Shown piece by piece: positions 1 through 8,776 of a DNA stretch of 31,563 nucleotides. The stretch is from Holosporaceae bacterium. Its GTDB lineage: Bacteria > Pseudomonadota > Alphaproteobacteria > UBA3830. Below the pieces are notes generated by a model. The model did no database searches. It saw only the letters and a list, made by a program, of their open reading frames with translations, and was not told where the DNA came from. Every line of letters begins with the position of its first letter. Position 1 is the first letter of the stretch. Location: assembly GCA_031282785.1 (NCBI GenBank), contig JAITDB010000014.1, positions 1-31,563 on the forward strand, written 5' to 3'. The position numbers and the translations under genes are program-made.

Positions 1-351
1 AATGCCTGTCAGCGTTATTTTGAAACAGTTGATATCCCATCATCCAAAATAAAAGCCGGTATTTTGCGCGTTCTGGAAAGGGAAGGCTACATAAACGGTT
101 TCAAAGAGGTGGAAAAAGATAACAGAAATTTTCTCAGAGTGAGTCTGAGATACTATGAAGGAAAACCCGTGATTAATGTTTTGGATAGGGTATCCAAGCC
201 GAGTCGCAGAGTTTATTCCAAGTTGAAGAAGATATCTTCTGTGTTCAATGGTTTTGGCATTTATGTGCTGTCCACGTCCAAGGGAATTATGTCCTATGCT
301 GAGGCGAAGGAAAATAATGTTGGCGGCGAAATTTTGTGTAAGGTATTCTAA
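1..351 (+). CDS. rpsH: 30S ribosomal protein S8 (5' end cut off by window)
   Basis: S8 binds the central domain of 16S rRNA early in small-subunit assembly, and in other bacteria also represses the spc operon. The frame is open from base 1, and the first residues (NACQRYFETVDIPSSKIK) match the part of S8 that follows the conserved start, so only about 15 residues are missing. The C-terminal half has the typical S8 pattern SKPSRRVY and the ending STSKGIMSYAEAKENNVGGEILCKVF split over two conserved blocks. It sits just before rplF with a 2-bp gap, as expected in the spc operon. The true start lies outside the window. The call is firm from both sequence and context. Confidence 0.97.
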   Translation, partial: NACQRYFETVDIPSSKIKAGILRVLEREGYINGFKEVEKDNRNFLRVSLRYYEGKPVINVLDRVSKPSRRVYSKLKKISSVFNGFGIYVLSTSKGIMSYAEAKENNVGGEILCKVF

Positions 352-353
352 AA

Positions 354-887
354 ATGTCTAGAGTTGGAAAACATCCCATAAATATCCCATCGGGCGTAAG
401 CGTTTCGTTTGTGAACGGCGTATTGATGGGGAAGGGGAAGAACGGCGAATTCAGTTTTAAAGTGCACGACAGCGTTCTTACTGAAGTAACCGGCGAAAGA
501 ATAACGTTTAGGCCGTCGGGAGACGACAAAGTTTCCAGATCCATGTGGGGTACATGTCGCGCCATAGTTTCGAAATATATCGATGGGCTAACCACTCTTT
601 TTTCCAGAAAATTGAATCTGGTTGGAGTCGGCTACAGAGCCAGTGTACAGGGAAAAAATCTTGTGCTGCACCTCGGCTATAGCCATGAGGTGGTTGTGGC
701 GATTCCAGAGGGATTGACGGTTGTCTGCGAGGCTCCTACGGTGATCAGAGTATCTGGCGCCAATAGACAGCTGGTGGGCGAAATGGTAAAGGGACTCCAG
801 AAATATAGACCTCCTGAGCCTTACAAGGGAAAAGGAGTGATCATAGATGGTCAGTATGTGTATCGTAAAGAAGGGAAGAAGAAGTAG
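354..887 (+). CDS. rplF: 50S ribosomal protein L6
   Basis: L6 binds 23S rRNA near the sarcin-ricin loop, by the factor-binding site of the large subunit. The 177-residue length is normal for the family. It starts MSRVGKHPI, as L6 proteins do, and carries the conserved second-domain motif GVGYRA near residue 90 and the C-terminal signature [16 protein letters not shown] near residue 150. The start follows the rpsH stop by 2 bp with an AAGG-like sequence just upstream, suggesting translational coupling. Nothing unusual is seen. Confidence 0.98.
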   Translation: MSRVGKHPINIPSGVSVSFVNGVLMGKGKNGEFSFKVHDSVLTEVTGERITFRPSGDDKVSRSMWGTCRAIVSKYIDGLTTLFSRKLNLVGVGYRASVQGKNLVLHLGYSHEVVVAIPEGLTVVCEAPTVIRVSGANRQLVGEMVKGLQKYRPPEPYKGKGVIIDGQYVYRKEGKKK

Positions 888-889
888 CC

Positions 890-1249
890 ATGTCCAGGTT
901 TAGTAAAAATTTCGTTCGCAGAGCGAATCGGGTGCGATACAAAACGCGAATTAAGTCGTTTGGTAAACCAAGGCTGTCGGTTTTTAGGTCGGAGCGTCAT
1001 ATATATGCTCAGATCATAGATGACGCCTGTGGAAAAACTCTCTGTGCCGCTTCTACGGTGGATAAATCTCTTTGTGGAGGAGGGAAGTCGTCCAACTATG
1101 ATGCTGCTGTCAGAGTGGGGACTTTGCTGGCCGGAAGAGCCATCGAGGCTGGTATAAAAGAGGTGGTGTTTGATCGCGGAGGCTATAGCTATCACGGTAG
1201 AATAAAGGCTCTGGCAGACGGTGCACGCAGTGGTGGATTATTATTTTAG
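890..1249 (+). CDS. rplR: 50S ribosomal protein L18
   Basis: L18 binds 5S rRNA and anchors it in the central protuberance of the large subunit. The 119-residue length is typical. The basic N-terminus is followed by [20 protein letters not shown], the usual L18 entry block, and the C-terminal half contains the [20 protein letters not shown] signature with the GLLF ending. It begins 2 bp after rplF and lies between rplF and rpsE, the standard position. Confidence 0.98.
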   Translation: MSRFSKNFVRRANRVRYKTRIKSFGKPRLSVFRSERHIYAQIIDDACGKTLCAASTVDKSLCGGGKSSNYDAAVRVGTLLAGRAIEAGIKEVVFDRGGYSYHGRIKALADGARSGGLLF

Positions 1250-1260
1250 GGAATGGTTTT

Positions 1261-1770
1261 ATGAGTCGCGAAGAAGTAGCTTATATTGAAAAACTGGTCT
1301 CCATAAATCGTGTGGCCAAGGTTGTGAAGGGCGGAAAAAGATTTTCGTTCTCGGCTCTGGTCGTTGTTGGAGACGGAAAAGGACGAGTGGGCTTTGCCGG
1401 TGGTAAAGCAAGAGAGGTCTCCGATGCCGTGAAAAAAGCGTCTGAAAAGGCGAAAAAATCCATGGTGAGAATTCCTATGCGCGAAGGTCGTACTCTGCAT
1501 CATGATTCGTTTGGAAGATTCGGAGCTGGTAAGGTAGTGCTACGTTCTGCCGTGGCCGGTACTGGGATCATTGCCGGTGGCGCCATGAGATCCGTGTTCG
1601 AAGCGTTGGGGATACAGGACGTCGTCAGCAAATGTGTGGGATCTGCGAATCCTCATAATATGGTGAGGGCTACATTTGAGGCGTTGCAGTCGGTGGTTTC
1701 TCCCAGATACATAGCCAATAAGCGCGGCAAGAGAATCGGCGAAGTCACTTCTCGTCGGGCAGCGAAATAG
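1261..1770 (+). CDS. rpsE: 30S ribosomal protein S5
   Basis: S5 helps maintain decoding accuracy and lines the mRNA entry channel. The 169-residue protein has the double-stranded RNA-binding N-terminal domain ([20 protein letters not shown], residues about 14-33) with the following [15 protein letters not shown] loop, and the second domain with [18 protein letters not shown] around residue 100. All hallmark blocks are present. The ATG follows rplR by 11 bp with a GGGA-type ribosome binding site. Confidence 0.98.
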   Translation: MSREEVAYIEKLVSINRVAKVVKGGKRFSFSALVVVGDGKGRVGFAGGKAREVSDAVKKASEKAKKSMVRIPMREGRTLHHDSFGRFGAGKVVLRSAVAGTGIIAGGAMRSVFEALGIQDVVSKCVGSANPHNMVRATFEALQSVVSPRYIANKRGKRIGEVTSRRAAK

Positions 1771-1782
1771 TGGGGATTTATC

Positions 1783-1992
1783 ATGACGAAAGCTAGCGAG
1801 AAAGCTAAAAAAATTTTATGGGTTCAGCAGACCGGCAGTGGCATAGGCTGCGAAAAATCACAGGTTCTTAGTCTGAGAGCTCTCGGATTGGGAAAAATCG
1901 GACGAAAAGTCGTTCTGCAGGATAATGGATGTACAAGAGGACTTATAAGAAAAGTTTCTCATCTGGTAAAAGTTGGTGATGCAAATGAGTAA
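1783..1992 (+). CDS. rpmD: 50S ribosomal protein L30
   Basis: L30 is a small large-subunit protein that touches 23S rRNA and 5S rRNA neighbours. The 69-residue product is a little longer than the roughly 60 usual in bacteria; the extra length is at the N-terminus ([11 protein letters not shown]). The core has the family pattern: WVQQTGSGIGCEKSQ, then SLRALGLGKIGRKVVLQDN, then the GLIRKVSHLVKV ending. Its last codons overlap the rplO start by 8 bp, which suggests coupled translation. Confidence 0.95.
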   Translation: MTKASEKAKKILWVQQTGSGIGCEKSQVLSLRALGLGKIGRKVVLQDNGCTRGLIRKVSHLVKVGDANE

Positions 1993-2449
1993 TGTCGGAT
2001 TGAGCGATCTTAAGGCTCGCAATGGAATAGATAAAAAAGCAATAGGTCGTGGCATAGGCTCCGGCTGTGGAAAGACTAGCTCCTATGGTCATAAGGGAGG
2101 CAAAGCTCGCTCCGGCCGAGGCAAGGTGAAGTGGTTCGAGGGAGGTCAAATGCCGATTTATCGACGTCTTCCAAAGCGCGGTTTCGTGTCCAAGGCCGAT
2201 AAATCCTGCATTGCTTGTATAAATCTTATCGATCTTCAGAGACTCTGCGATGCAAAAATTATTGCTGCAGGTCAGGAAATTAATTTGGAAATTTTGAAGA
2301 ACGTGCATGCCGTAAAAAGTGGCGCCTGCACGCTTCGGTTGTTGGGAAAGGGAGAGTTGAAGACTCCTCTGAACATTACGGTTGGATATGCCACAGATTC
2401 CGCTATGAAAGCGGTGGAAGCAGCCGGTGGAAAGGTGCAAATAGCGTGA
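1985..2449 (+). CDS. rplO: 50S ribosomal protein L15
   Basis: L15 joins late in large-subunit assembly. I chose the ATG at 1985 (MSNVGLSDLKARNG), which matches the family N-terminus, over a TTG four codons upstream; this gives 154 residues. The glycine-rich arm AIGRGIGSGCGKTSSYGHKG and FEGGQMPIYRRLPKRGF are diagnostic, and the C-terminal domain ends in the usual AGGKVQI style. The start lies inside rpmD, so the two are probably translated together. A 67-bp gap to secY follows. Confidence 0.97.
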   Translation: MSNVGLSDLKARNGIDKKAIGRGIGSGCGKTSSYGHKGGKARSGRGKVKWFEGGQMPIYRRLPKRGFVSKADKSCIACINLIDLQRLCDAKIIAAGQEINLEILKNVHAVKSGACTLRLLGKGELKTPLNITVGYATDSAMKAVEAAGGKVQIA

Positions 2450-2450
2450 T

Positions 2451-2490
2451 ATTACTGCCGGGATTGCCTTAGCGGTCCAGTTGCGGTAAT
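2451..2490 (+). other. possible hairpin between rplO and secY
   Basis: ATTACTGC at 2451-2458 can pair with GCGGTAAT at 2483-2490: eight pairs with one G-U, around a 24-base loop. It sits in the only sizeable gap of the ribosomal protein block. There is no T-run after it, so it is not a classical terminator. It could be a processing or attenuation site in the long mRNA. The evidence is only the pairing. Confidence 0.3.
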
Positions 2491-2516
2491 TCTATGCAGT
2501 ATATGAGGGTTATTTC

Positions 2517-3845
2517 ATGTCATCAGAATCTATTTTCGACAGAGGTTTCAGCTTGGAGTCGTTTTCCAAGGCGTTAGATCTGCAAAAAAGGCTTATTTTT
2601 ACCGTGCTGGCTCTTTTCGTCTACAGAATAGGGACATATGTGCCGTTACCGGGTCTGGATCCGGCCATCATAGACGAATTGGCCAAAAGACACTTGTCCG
2701 GCGGTGGCTTTCTCGGAATGTTCAACATGTTTTCTGGAGGAGCGCTCAGTCGTATGACGGTTTTTGCTCTTAACCTTATGCCCTATATCTCTTCCAGCAT
2801 TATTATTCAGCTATTTACTATGATTTCTCCGACGCTGGAGGCGCTTAAAAAAGAAGGCGAAACCGGTCGAAAAAAAATTAATCAATACACGAGATATCTG
2901 ACAATTTTTGTGGCGTCGTTTCAAGCTTATGGCATAAGTCTTTATCTTATGAATATTCCCGGAGGTCCTGTGAGAATCGGCGGTTTATTTCCGGTGATAG
3001 CGATTCCGTCTTTGGTATGCGGCACGCTGTTTTTGATATGGCTGGGAGAGCAAATTACATCGCGGGGAGTCGGAAACGGATCGTCGCTGTTAATTTTTTC
3101 CGGAATCGTTGCCGGTATGCCTGCTAGCATCGCTAATATTTTCGAAATGGGAAAAGCCGGAGCGCTATCGGTTTTTGCTGTGATAACCATATTTGCTATT
3201 GCCGTTTTGGTCATAGTATTTGTGGTATTCATGGAGAGAGCTCAGCGAAGAGTCGCCATTCATTATCCTCAGCGACAGGCCATGATGGCGCAGCAGGGAA
3301 AAGCCATGGACTCGAATCATCTGCCGCTGAAAATAAATTCCGCAGGAGTGATACCGCCGATTTTTGCGTACTCACTGCTTTCTCTTCCTTTGATGTTGGC
3401 CGGTGTTCTGCACGATAAAAGTGGAGGCGTGCTCGATTTTCTGGTAGACTTCGGCAGAGGCGGAATATGGTTTTCGGTGGTATTGATCGGCATGATCATG
3501 TTTTTTTCGTTTTTTTATACGGCTGTGGTGTTTAATCCAACGGAAACGGCGGATAATCTCAAGAAAGCCGGAGGATTTATTCCCGGCGTAAGACCAGGAC
3601 AGGCCACGGCGGAATATCTGGACTACATATTAACCAGATTGACGACCATTGGAGCTCTTTATATGTCGTTTGTGTGTATTCTTCCAGATATAATGCAGTC
3701 GAAATTCGGGGTGCATTTTCTTTTTGGAGGTACCGGAGTGCTGATCATCGTTGGCGTCACCATAGACACCATTTCGCAGGTATATACACATATATTATCG
3801 CATCAGTATCGTGGCGTTTTGAAGGAGATGGGAAAGAAAAAATGA
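2517..3845 (+). CDS. secY: Sec translocon channel protein SecY
   Basis: SecY is the ten-helix channel of the Sec translocon and works with SecE, SecG and the SecA motor, which is encoded at 26359-29250. The 442-residue protein starts with the usual cytoplasmic leader and first helix, carries the plug region YVPLPGLDP, the FNMFSGGALSRMTVFALNLMPYI block, the cytoplasmic loop RRVAIHYPQRQ and the C-terminal loop GGFIPGVRPGQATAEYLDYI. GAGGG eight bases upstream of the ATG is a good ribosome binding site. The stop overlaps the adk ATG as ATGA, a typical alphaproteobacterial secY-adk join. Confidence 0.98.
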   Translation: MSSESIFDRGFSLESFSKALDLQKRLIFTVLALFVYRIGTYVPLPGLDPAIIDELAKRHLSGGGFLGMFNMFSGGALSRMTVFALNLMPYISSSIIIQLFTMISPTLEALKKEGETGRKKINQYTRYLTIFVASFQAYGISLYLMNIPGGPVRIGGLFPVIAIPSLVCGTLFLIWLGEQITSRGVGNGSSLLIFSGIVAGMPASIANIFEMGKAGALSVFAVITIFAIAVLVIVFVVFMERAQRRVAIHYPQRQAMMAQQGKAMDSNHLPLKINSAGVIPPIFAYSLLSLPLMLAGVLHDKSGGVLDFLVDFGRGGIWFSVVLIGMIMFFSFFYTAVVFNPTETADNLKKAGGFIPGVRPGQATAEYLDYILTRLTTIGALYMSFVCILPDIMQSKFGVHFLFGGTGVLIIVGVTIDTISQVYTHILSHQYRGVLKEMGKKK

Positions 3846-4567
3846 GATGTTGTTGTGGATGTAGAAAAAAAGAAAATGGATCTGACGTCGGCATAGAAAA
3901 TCCGAAAAAAGATGTGAAAGTTGTTATGCTTTTGGGAGCTCCCGGGGCTGGAAAAGGAACAGTTGCACAATATTTATTGGATAATTATGATGTTGTGCAT
4001 TTTTCTACTGGAAATTTATTAAGAAATGAAGTAAAAAATGAAACTGAACTTGGTCGCGAGGTTAGTTCTCTAGTGGGATCTGGTGCTTTGGTTGGAGATA
4101 GTATTGTCAACAGAGTTGTGGAGTCGAATTTATCGAAGACTCTGGAGGGTACTTCGATGGTACTGCTGGATGGTTATCCTCGTTCGGTGGATCAGGCTAA
4201 GTTCTTGGACCAGTTGGGTTCTGGATGCCTGAGAGACGCGATTCGTATCGTTGAGATAGATGTGGATCGCGAAGTTGTGGTAACGAGGCTTTCCGGTCGC
4301 AGAATGTGCTCCAAATGTAGCGCGGTGTTTGGTCATTTGGATACCACTGCGGAATGCTCCCGCTGCGGAGGAGCTCTTGTGAAGAGAGCAGATGATGAAG
4401 AAACTGTCATAAGACGTCGGTTGCGAGAATATGAAAATACGACTAAGCCTGTATCCGAGTATTATGGCGATAGACTATTAAAGGTTCACGGCGATGCACC
4501 GCCGGATGAGGTAGCACGGAGCGTCGAAGACGTTTTCCGTGATTTTGGCGTAAAAAAGAGGAGATAA
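3842..4567 (+). CDS. adk: adenylate kinase, zinc-LID type, with a Cys-rich N-terminal extension if the first ATG is used
   Basis: Adenylate kinase interconverts AMP + ATP and 2 ADP in the cytoplasm. The P-loop LLGAPGAGKGT, the AMP-site block FSTGNLLRNEV, the DGYPRSVDQA block and a four-cysteine LID (RMCSKCSAVFG ... AECSRCGG), which normally binds zinc, are all visible. From the ATG at 3842, overlapping the secY stop, the product has 241 residues and an odd leader beginning MRCCCGCRKK. A GTG at 3914 would give 217 residues starting MKVVMLLGAPG, exactly the family's normal length and start, but its ribosome binding site is poor. The function is sure; the start is not. Confidence 0.95.
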   Translation: MRCCCGCRKKENGSDVGIENPKKDVKVVMLLGAPGAGKGTVAQYLLDNYDVVHFSTGNLLRNEVKNETELGREVSSLVGSGALVGDSIVNRVVESNLSKTLEGTSMVLLDGYPRSVDQAKFLDQLGSGCLRDAIRIVEIDVDREVVVTRLSGRRMCSKCSAVFGHLDTTAECSRCGGALVKRADDEETVIRRRLREYENTTKPVSEYYGDRLLKVHGDAPPDEVARSVEDVFRDFGVKKRR

Positions 4568-4570
4568 TTC

Positions 4571-4948
4571 GTGGCTCGTATAGCTGGTGTAAATTTACCC
4601 GATAAAAAATGCGTTGAGTTCGCTCTGCGGTATATATATGGAATAGGTCCAACGAGGTCTGCTGCGATTTGTAAAGAGTTGAGCATCCCGTCTTCTAGAA
4701 GAGTATTTGAACTTACTGAAGATGAAATTCTAAGAATCCGCGAGGTTATAGATCGAGATTATCAGGTGGAAGGTGATCTGCGACGAATGGTCACCATGAA
4801 TATCAAAAGACTGATGGATCTCGGCTGCTACAGAGGATTGAGGCATAGAAAAGGTCTGCCGGTCCATGGCCAGAGGACTCATACCAATGCCCGTACCAGA
4901 AAAGGAAAGGCAAGGGCAATTCCTGACAAGAAAAAAGTAACGAAATAA
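4571..4948 (+). CDS. rpsM: 30S ribosomal protein S13
   Basis: S13 sits in the head of the small subunit and contacts the large subunit and P-site tRNA. The 125-residue product begins with GTG and reads [20 protein letters not shown], the family start, continues with [12 protein letters not shown], and ends with the basic RNA-binding tail [20 protein letters not shown] followed by a lysine-rich end. It follows adk by 3 bp and opens the alpha-operon part of the cluster. The order secY-adk-rpsM without rpmJ is usual in alphaproteobacteria. Confidence 0.98.
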   Translation: MARIAGVNLPDKKCVEFALRYIYGIGPTRSAAICKELSIPSSRRVFELTEDEILRIREVIDRDYQVEGDLRRMVTMNIKRLMDLGCYRGLRHRKGLPVHGQRTHTNARTRKGKARAIPDKKKVTK

Positions 4949-4960
4949 GAGGTTAGCACT

Positions 4961-5353
4961 ATGGCTTACAAGGGTACTCAAAAAGTTAAGAAAAAAGATA
5001 AAAAAAATGTTGTTTCCGGTATTGTTCATATCAATGCCACTTTTAATAATACCACCATTACCATTACGGATTTGAATGGTAATGCAATTGCCTGGAGTTC
5101 GGCCGGCAGTTTGGGTTTTAAAGGATCACGTAAATCGACTCCATATGCTGCGCAGATGGCGGCGGACAAAGCTGCGGCGAAAGCAATGGAACATGGCATG
5201 AAAAATGTTGATGTTGAGATTTTGGGGCCAGGTTCCGGCAGGGAATCTGCATTGAGAACATTCCAATCGCTGGGATTGGTGGTTGGCGTCATAAGAGACG
5301 TCACTCCGATTCCTCATAATGGATGCAGACCACCAAAGCGTAGAAGAGTTTAA
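4961..5353 (+). CDS. rpsK: 30S ribosomal protein S11
   Basis: S11 forms part of the small-subunit platform near the Shine-Dalgarno helix. The 130-residue protein has the conserved [20 protein letters not shown] block near residue 25, [19 protein letters not shown] near residue 45, and the C-terminal [19 protein letters not shown]. The length is typical. The spacing to rpsM is 12 bp with an AGAGG-like ribosome binding site. Confidence 0.98.
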   Translation: MAYKGTQKVKKKDKKNVVSGIVHINATFNNTTITITDLNGNAIAWSSAGSLGFKGSRKSTPYAAQMAADKAAAKAMEHGMKNVDVEILGPGSGRESALRTFQSLGLVVGVIRDVTPIPHNGCRPPKRRRV

Positions 5354-5370
5354 GAAGTGAGAGGTTTACA

Positions 5371-6402
5371 GTGATTCGAAAACAATGGCAGGATCTAATA
5401 AAACCGTATAAATTACAGGTTGACAGTGTGGACAATTCCGAGATCGATGTCACAAATAGGATCGGAGCATTTGTGGCGGAACCTCTGGAGCGAGGGTTCG
5501 GAGTGACTTTGGGAAATGCTATTCGCAGAGTTCTTTTGTCGTCGCTGAAGGGAGCTGCGGTTACGTCCATAAGAATAGATGGCGTTTTGCATGAGTTCTC
5601 GACTGTTCCTGGAGTGTCGGAGGATGTGACTGACATAATTCTCAATATAAAATCCATGCCGCTGAAAATGGACACTGATACGCCTCACAAAATGAAAGTA
5701 TCTGTGAAAGGACCATGCGAAGTTACTGCTGGTATGTGCGAGGTGCCTCCGGAAATAGAGATTCTGAATCCGCATCATTATATCTGCACTGTCGCTGATG
5801 GAGCGTCGTTTTCCATGGAAATGAGCGTGTCCCTGGGAAGAGGCTATGTGCCGGGTCCTCAGAATCGTACGGAAGTCGCTCCGGTTGGAACTCTGTTCAT
5901 CGATTCTATATTTAATCCGGTAAAAAAAGTGTCCTACAGAGTGGAAAATACCAGAGTCGGTCAGACAACAGACTACGATAAATTAATCCTCGAGGTCGAA
6001 ACCAACGGCTCCGTAAAACCTGATGACGCCATCGCAATGGCTGCAAAAATATTGCAGGATCAACTGCAGAAATTCATTAACTTCGAAGAAGAAATTGATG
6101 AAACAGACATCGATAAGGAACAGGTTCTGCCGTTCAATCCGAATTTGCTCAGAAAAGTAGAGGATCTCGAGCTGTCGGTGCGTTCAATGAATTGTTTAAA
6201 GGGAGATAATATCGTCTACATCGGCGATCTCGTGCAAAAAACAGAAAGTGAAATGCTTCGTACGCCAAATTTTGGACGTAAGTCTCTCAATGAAATTAAA
6301 GAAGTATTGTCACAAATGGGATTATATCTGGGAATGCAAGTTAACGGTTGGCCTCTGGAAAATATGGAAGATGCCTCCAAACGTGCCCACGAAAAATTTT
6401 AA
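5371..6402 (+). CDS. rpoA: RNA polymerase alpha subunit
   Basis: The alpha subunit dimerises to scaffold beta and beta' and reads UP elements and activators through its C-terminal domain. The 343-residue protein has the N-terminal assembly domain with [20 protein letters not shown] near residue 37 and [20 protein letters not shown] near residue 170, an acidic linker around residue 240, and the C-terminal domain with two helix-hairpin-helix blocks ([20 protein letters not shown] and [20 protein letters not shown]). The start is GTG at 5371, preceded by GAGAGG at a good distance. Both domains are intact. Confidence 0.98.
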   Translation: MIRKQWQDLIKPYKLQVDSVDNSEIDVTNRIGAFVAEPLERGFGVTLGNAIRRVLLSSLKGAAVTSIRIDGVLHEFSTVPGVSEDVTDIILNIKSMPLKMDTDTPHKMKVSVKGPCEVTAGMCEVPPEIEILNPHHYICTVADGASFSMEMSVSLGRGYVPGPQNRTEVAPVGTLFIDSIFNPVKKVSYRVENTRVGQTTDYDKLILEVETNGSVKPDDAIAMAAKILQDQLQKFINFEEEIDETDIDKEQVLPFNPNLLRKVEDLELSVRSMNCLKGDNIVYIGDLVQKTESEMLRTPNFGRKSLNEIKEVLSQMGLYLGMQVNGWPLENMEDASKRAHEKF

Positions 6403-6413
6403 GGAGATTCAGA

Positions 6414-6869
6414 ATGCGTCATAGAATTAGTGGAAGAAAATTCAATAGACCCACCGCTCAGCGAAAAGCATTGTTTAATGGTTTGGCCAGAGCTTTGCTG
6501 GGCTACGAGCAAATCGTTACGACTCTGCCCAAGGCAAAGGATCTGAGACCATACGTGGAAAAAATGCTCACCATGGGAAAACAAGGAACCATTGCTGCCC
6601 GAAGAAACCTCTTCGCAAAATTGCGAGATAACGGATTGGTGGCAAAAATCTGTGGACCTCTGGCTACTCGCTATGCTAATAGAAACGGCGGATATACACG
6701 TATAATTAAATGCGGATTCCGCAACGGTGACGCCGCTCCAATGGCGGTTATCGAACTGCTGGACCGCGATCTATCTGCCAAAACTAGCTCTTTTTCTAAA
6801 AAGAAAACGACCGGCACTCCTAAAAATAAAACAGAAACTGCCGCATCAGACGCAGTTGCCGCTCGATAA
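6414..6869 (+). CDS. rplQ: 50S ribosomal protein L17
   Basis: L17 lies at the large-subunit surface near the exit tunnel. I use the ATG at 6414, preceded by AAGGAG seven bases upstream; a longer frame starting inside rpoA is not plausible. The product has 151 residues and begins [19 protein letters not shown], the classic L17 start, with [16 protein letters not shown] and [10 protein letters not shown] following. The last 25 or so residues are a low-complexity Lys/Thr/Ala tail, which makes it slightly longer than average. It closes the ribosomal protein block. Confidence 0.98.
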   Translation: MRHRISGRKFNRPTAQRKALFNGLARALLGYEQIVTTLPKAKDLRPYVEKMLTMGKQGTIAARRNLFAKLRDNGLVAKICGPLATRYANRNGGYTRIIKCGFRNGDAAPMAVIELLDRDLSAKTSSFSKKKTTGTPKNKTETAASDAVAAR

Positions 6870-6940
6870 AACAAAGAGAGCAAATGAAACAGATAGAACG
6901 GTCGGCGGACTGTTCCGGCGGTCTCGAATGGGAGTCGTGA

Positions 6941-7639
6941 ATGCAGTGGAGAGAGGAAAGCATAATCCTTTCGCTGAAACCGTTTTCCGAGAATTCTCGA
7001 ATAGCAACCATATTTAATAAATCAATTGGTAAAACTTCCGGACTGGTGAGGGGACTAAAATCCTCCATTCAGTCCGGAGACATAAGCGATGTGCGCTGGA
7101 ACGGACGAACCTCAGAGCAGCTCGGAGTGCTCTCCATCGAAAATATATTTTCTCCTTTTATGCATGTGCTGCAAAAAAACTCAGGAATTTTTGCCATCGA
7201 CAGTGCCTGTTCTATGTGCAAAAACGGAATGCCGGAGAAAGCTCCTCATCCGGAATTGTTCGAGTCGTTAAAGTCTCTGCTGCTGGCGATCCCCAGCGGA
7301 AATTGGCTAGTGGATTACGTTTTTTTTGAGGTAAAATTTTTGTCCGAGGTCGGATATGGTCTGGATTTAACCAGATGCGCTCTAACAGGGGCTACAACAG
7401 GTCTCGGCTACGTTTCTCCCAAAACCGGCTGTGCCGTTACCTTCGAAGCCGGCGAAGAATATCGGCAAAAACTTTTTCGACTACCAGATTTTTTGGTTTC
7501 TGGCAACCATGATCCACAAAATACCGATATTTTTTGTGCTTTGGAAATAACAGGACATTTTTTAAAGAGGTACTTTTGTGGTATAAACAACAGAGCATTG
7601 CCTTTTTCTAGGGATTGTCTAGTGGAAAGTATTAAATAA
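6941..7639 (+). CDS. recO: DNA repair protein RecO
   Basis: RecO works with RecR and RecF to load RecA on SSB-coated single-stranded DNA at gaps. The 232-residue product begins MQWREESIILSLKPFSENSR, the alphaproteobacterial RecO start (an OB fold), with GLVRG near residue 36. The C-terminal part has CALTGATTGLGYVSPKTGCAV, the usual block between the two helical segments. A GGGAG sits just before the ATG. It follows rplQ after a 71-bp gap in which I see no separate gene. The sequence is diverged but the pattern is clear. Confidence 0.9.
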   Translation: MQWREESIILSLKPFSENSRIATIFNKSIGKTSGLVRGLKSSIQSGDISDVRWNGRTSEQLGVLSIENIFSPFMHVLQKNSGIFAIDSACSMCKNGMPEKAPHPELFESLKSLLLAIPSGNWLVDYVFFEVKFLSEVGYGLDLTRCALTGATTGLGYVSPKTGCAVTFEAGEEYRQKLFRLPDFLVSGNHDPQNTDIFCALEITGHFLKRYFCGINNRALPFSRDCLVESIK

Positions 7640-7660
7640 TGTCGTTTATGGAGTTATTTT

Positions 7661-8773
7661 GTGAAAATCAGTACGATCATTGATGAAAAAGAAAGACGCG
7701 TCGCCGTTACTCCGGAGACCGTCAAAAAATATATTGGTCTGGGACTGCAAGTTGTTCTGCCGGAAAATATCGGAGTCAAGGCCGGTTTTCCCGATGATGA
7801 ATATGCTAGTGCCGGTGCCGTAATCGCCAAAACCAAATTTGTGGCTGATGCCGATTTCTATGTCTGTATTAAACCATCGTTTTTAGCGATGGAGGATTTT
7901 GAGCCCTGTTTTAAATTCGATCTAGATTTCAAATTCAAAGCGGGTAGTCATTTAATAGGCATTTTATCTCCGTTTCAGCATGAAAAATCGCTGGAAAAAT
8001 TATCGACTGCCGGCGTAAATTGCTATGCATTGGAGCTCATTCCGCGAATTACGAGGGCACAGTCCATGGATGTATTGTCTTCGCAGTCTAATATAGCCGG
8101 TTACAGAGCGGTGCTGGAGGCATTGCATCTCTACGGACGCGTGGTTCCGCTGATGATGACGGCAGCTGGCACGGTGCGTCCGGCGAAGATACTGGTGCTG
8201 GGGGCCGGAGTGGCTGGACTGCAAGCGATTGCCACGGCAAAGCGTCTGGGAGCTGTTGTCTCTGCCTTCGACGTGCGAAGCGCCGCTCAGGAACAGGTGG
8301 AGAGTCTGGGAGCTACGTTCATCTCTGTCGAAGCCAGCGATAGCGGCGAAACTGCAGCTGGCTATGCCAAAGAAATGGACGACGACTATAAAAAACGTCA
8401 AGCGGAAAAACTCGCTCAAACTATCGCAAAAATGGATATAGTGATCACCACAGCTCAGATTCCAGGAAAACCAGCTCCGCGACTTGTGGACGAAGCAATG
8501 GTGAAATCCATGAAAAGCGGATCGGTAATCGTGGACATGGCTACTGAAAGCGGAGGGAATTGTGCGATGTCCAAAAAAAATGAGGTCGTACAGATAAACG
8601 GAGTGAGTATCATAGGCTATACGGATCTGGCTGCCGGTGTCGCGCAGGATGCCAGTCAGCTGTTTGCGAGAAATGCCTTTAATTTTGTCGCTCTAATGAT
8701 AAAAGACGGCAATGTCGATACTTCCGACGCAATTGTGCAGGCAACACTGCTGAAAAAATTATCCGGAGCGTAA
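7661..8773 (+). CDS. pntAA: NAD(P) transhydrogenase alpha subunit 1 (PntAA type)
   Basis: In the split-type proton-translocating transhydrogenase this subunit forms domain I, the NAD(H)-binding part outside the membrane. The 370-residue protein begins with KISTIIDEKERRVAVTPETV, shared by alanine dehydrogenase and PntA; RITRAQSMDVLSSQSNIAGY is typical of PntA. The dinucleotide fold is clear at residues 176-200 (KILVLGAGVAGLQAI then AFDVR), and GYTDLAAGVAQDASQLFARN near the end is again PntA-like, arguing against alanine dehydrogenase. The start is GTG at 7661. The partners pntAB and pntB, usually immediately downstream, are not here: pmbA follows 3 bp later. Confidence 0.9.
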   Translation: MKISTIIDEKERRVAVTPETVKKYIGLGLQVVLPENIGVKAGFPDDEYASAGAVIAKTKFVADADFYVCIKPSFLAMEDFEPCFKFDLDFKFKAGSHLIGILSPFQHEKSLEKLSTAGVNCYALELIPRITRAQSMDVLSSQSNIAGYRAVLEALHLYGRVVPLMMTAAGTVRPAKILVLGAGVAGLQAIATAKRLGAVVSAFDVRSAAQEQVESLGATFISVEASDSGETAAGYAKEMDDDYKKRQAEKLAQTIAKMDIVITTAQIPGKPAPRLVDEAMVKSMKSGSVIVDMATESGGNCAMSKKNEVVQINGVSIIGYTDLAAGVAQDASQLFARNAFNFVALMIKDGNVDTSDAIVQATLLKKLSGA

Positions 8774-8776
8774 ATC

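Noticed and set aside
1943-2440. 165-codon frame on - opposite rplO
   Set aside because: Shadow of a ribosomal protein gene.
3674-3841. Upstream extension of the adk frame inside secY
   Set aside because: Overlaps secY in another frame; adk-like sequence begins only after 3842.
6870-6940. Small gene between rplQ and recO
   Set aside because: Only 71 bp with no start and ribosome binding site of its own; no stable hairpin seen.
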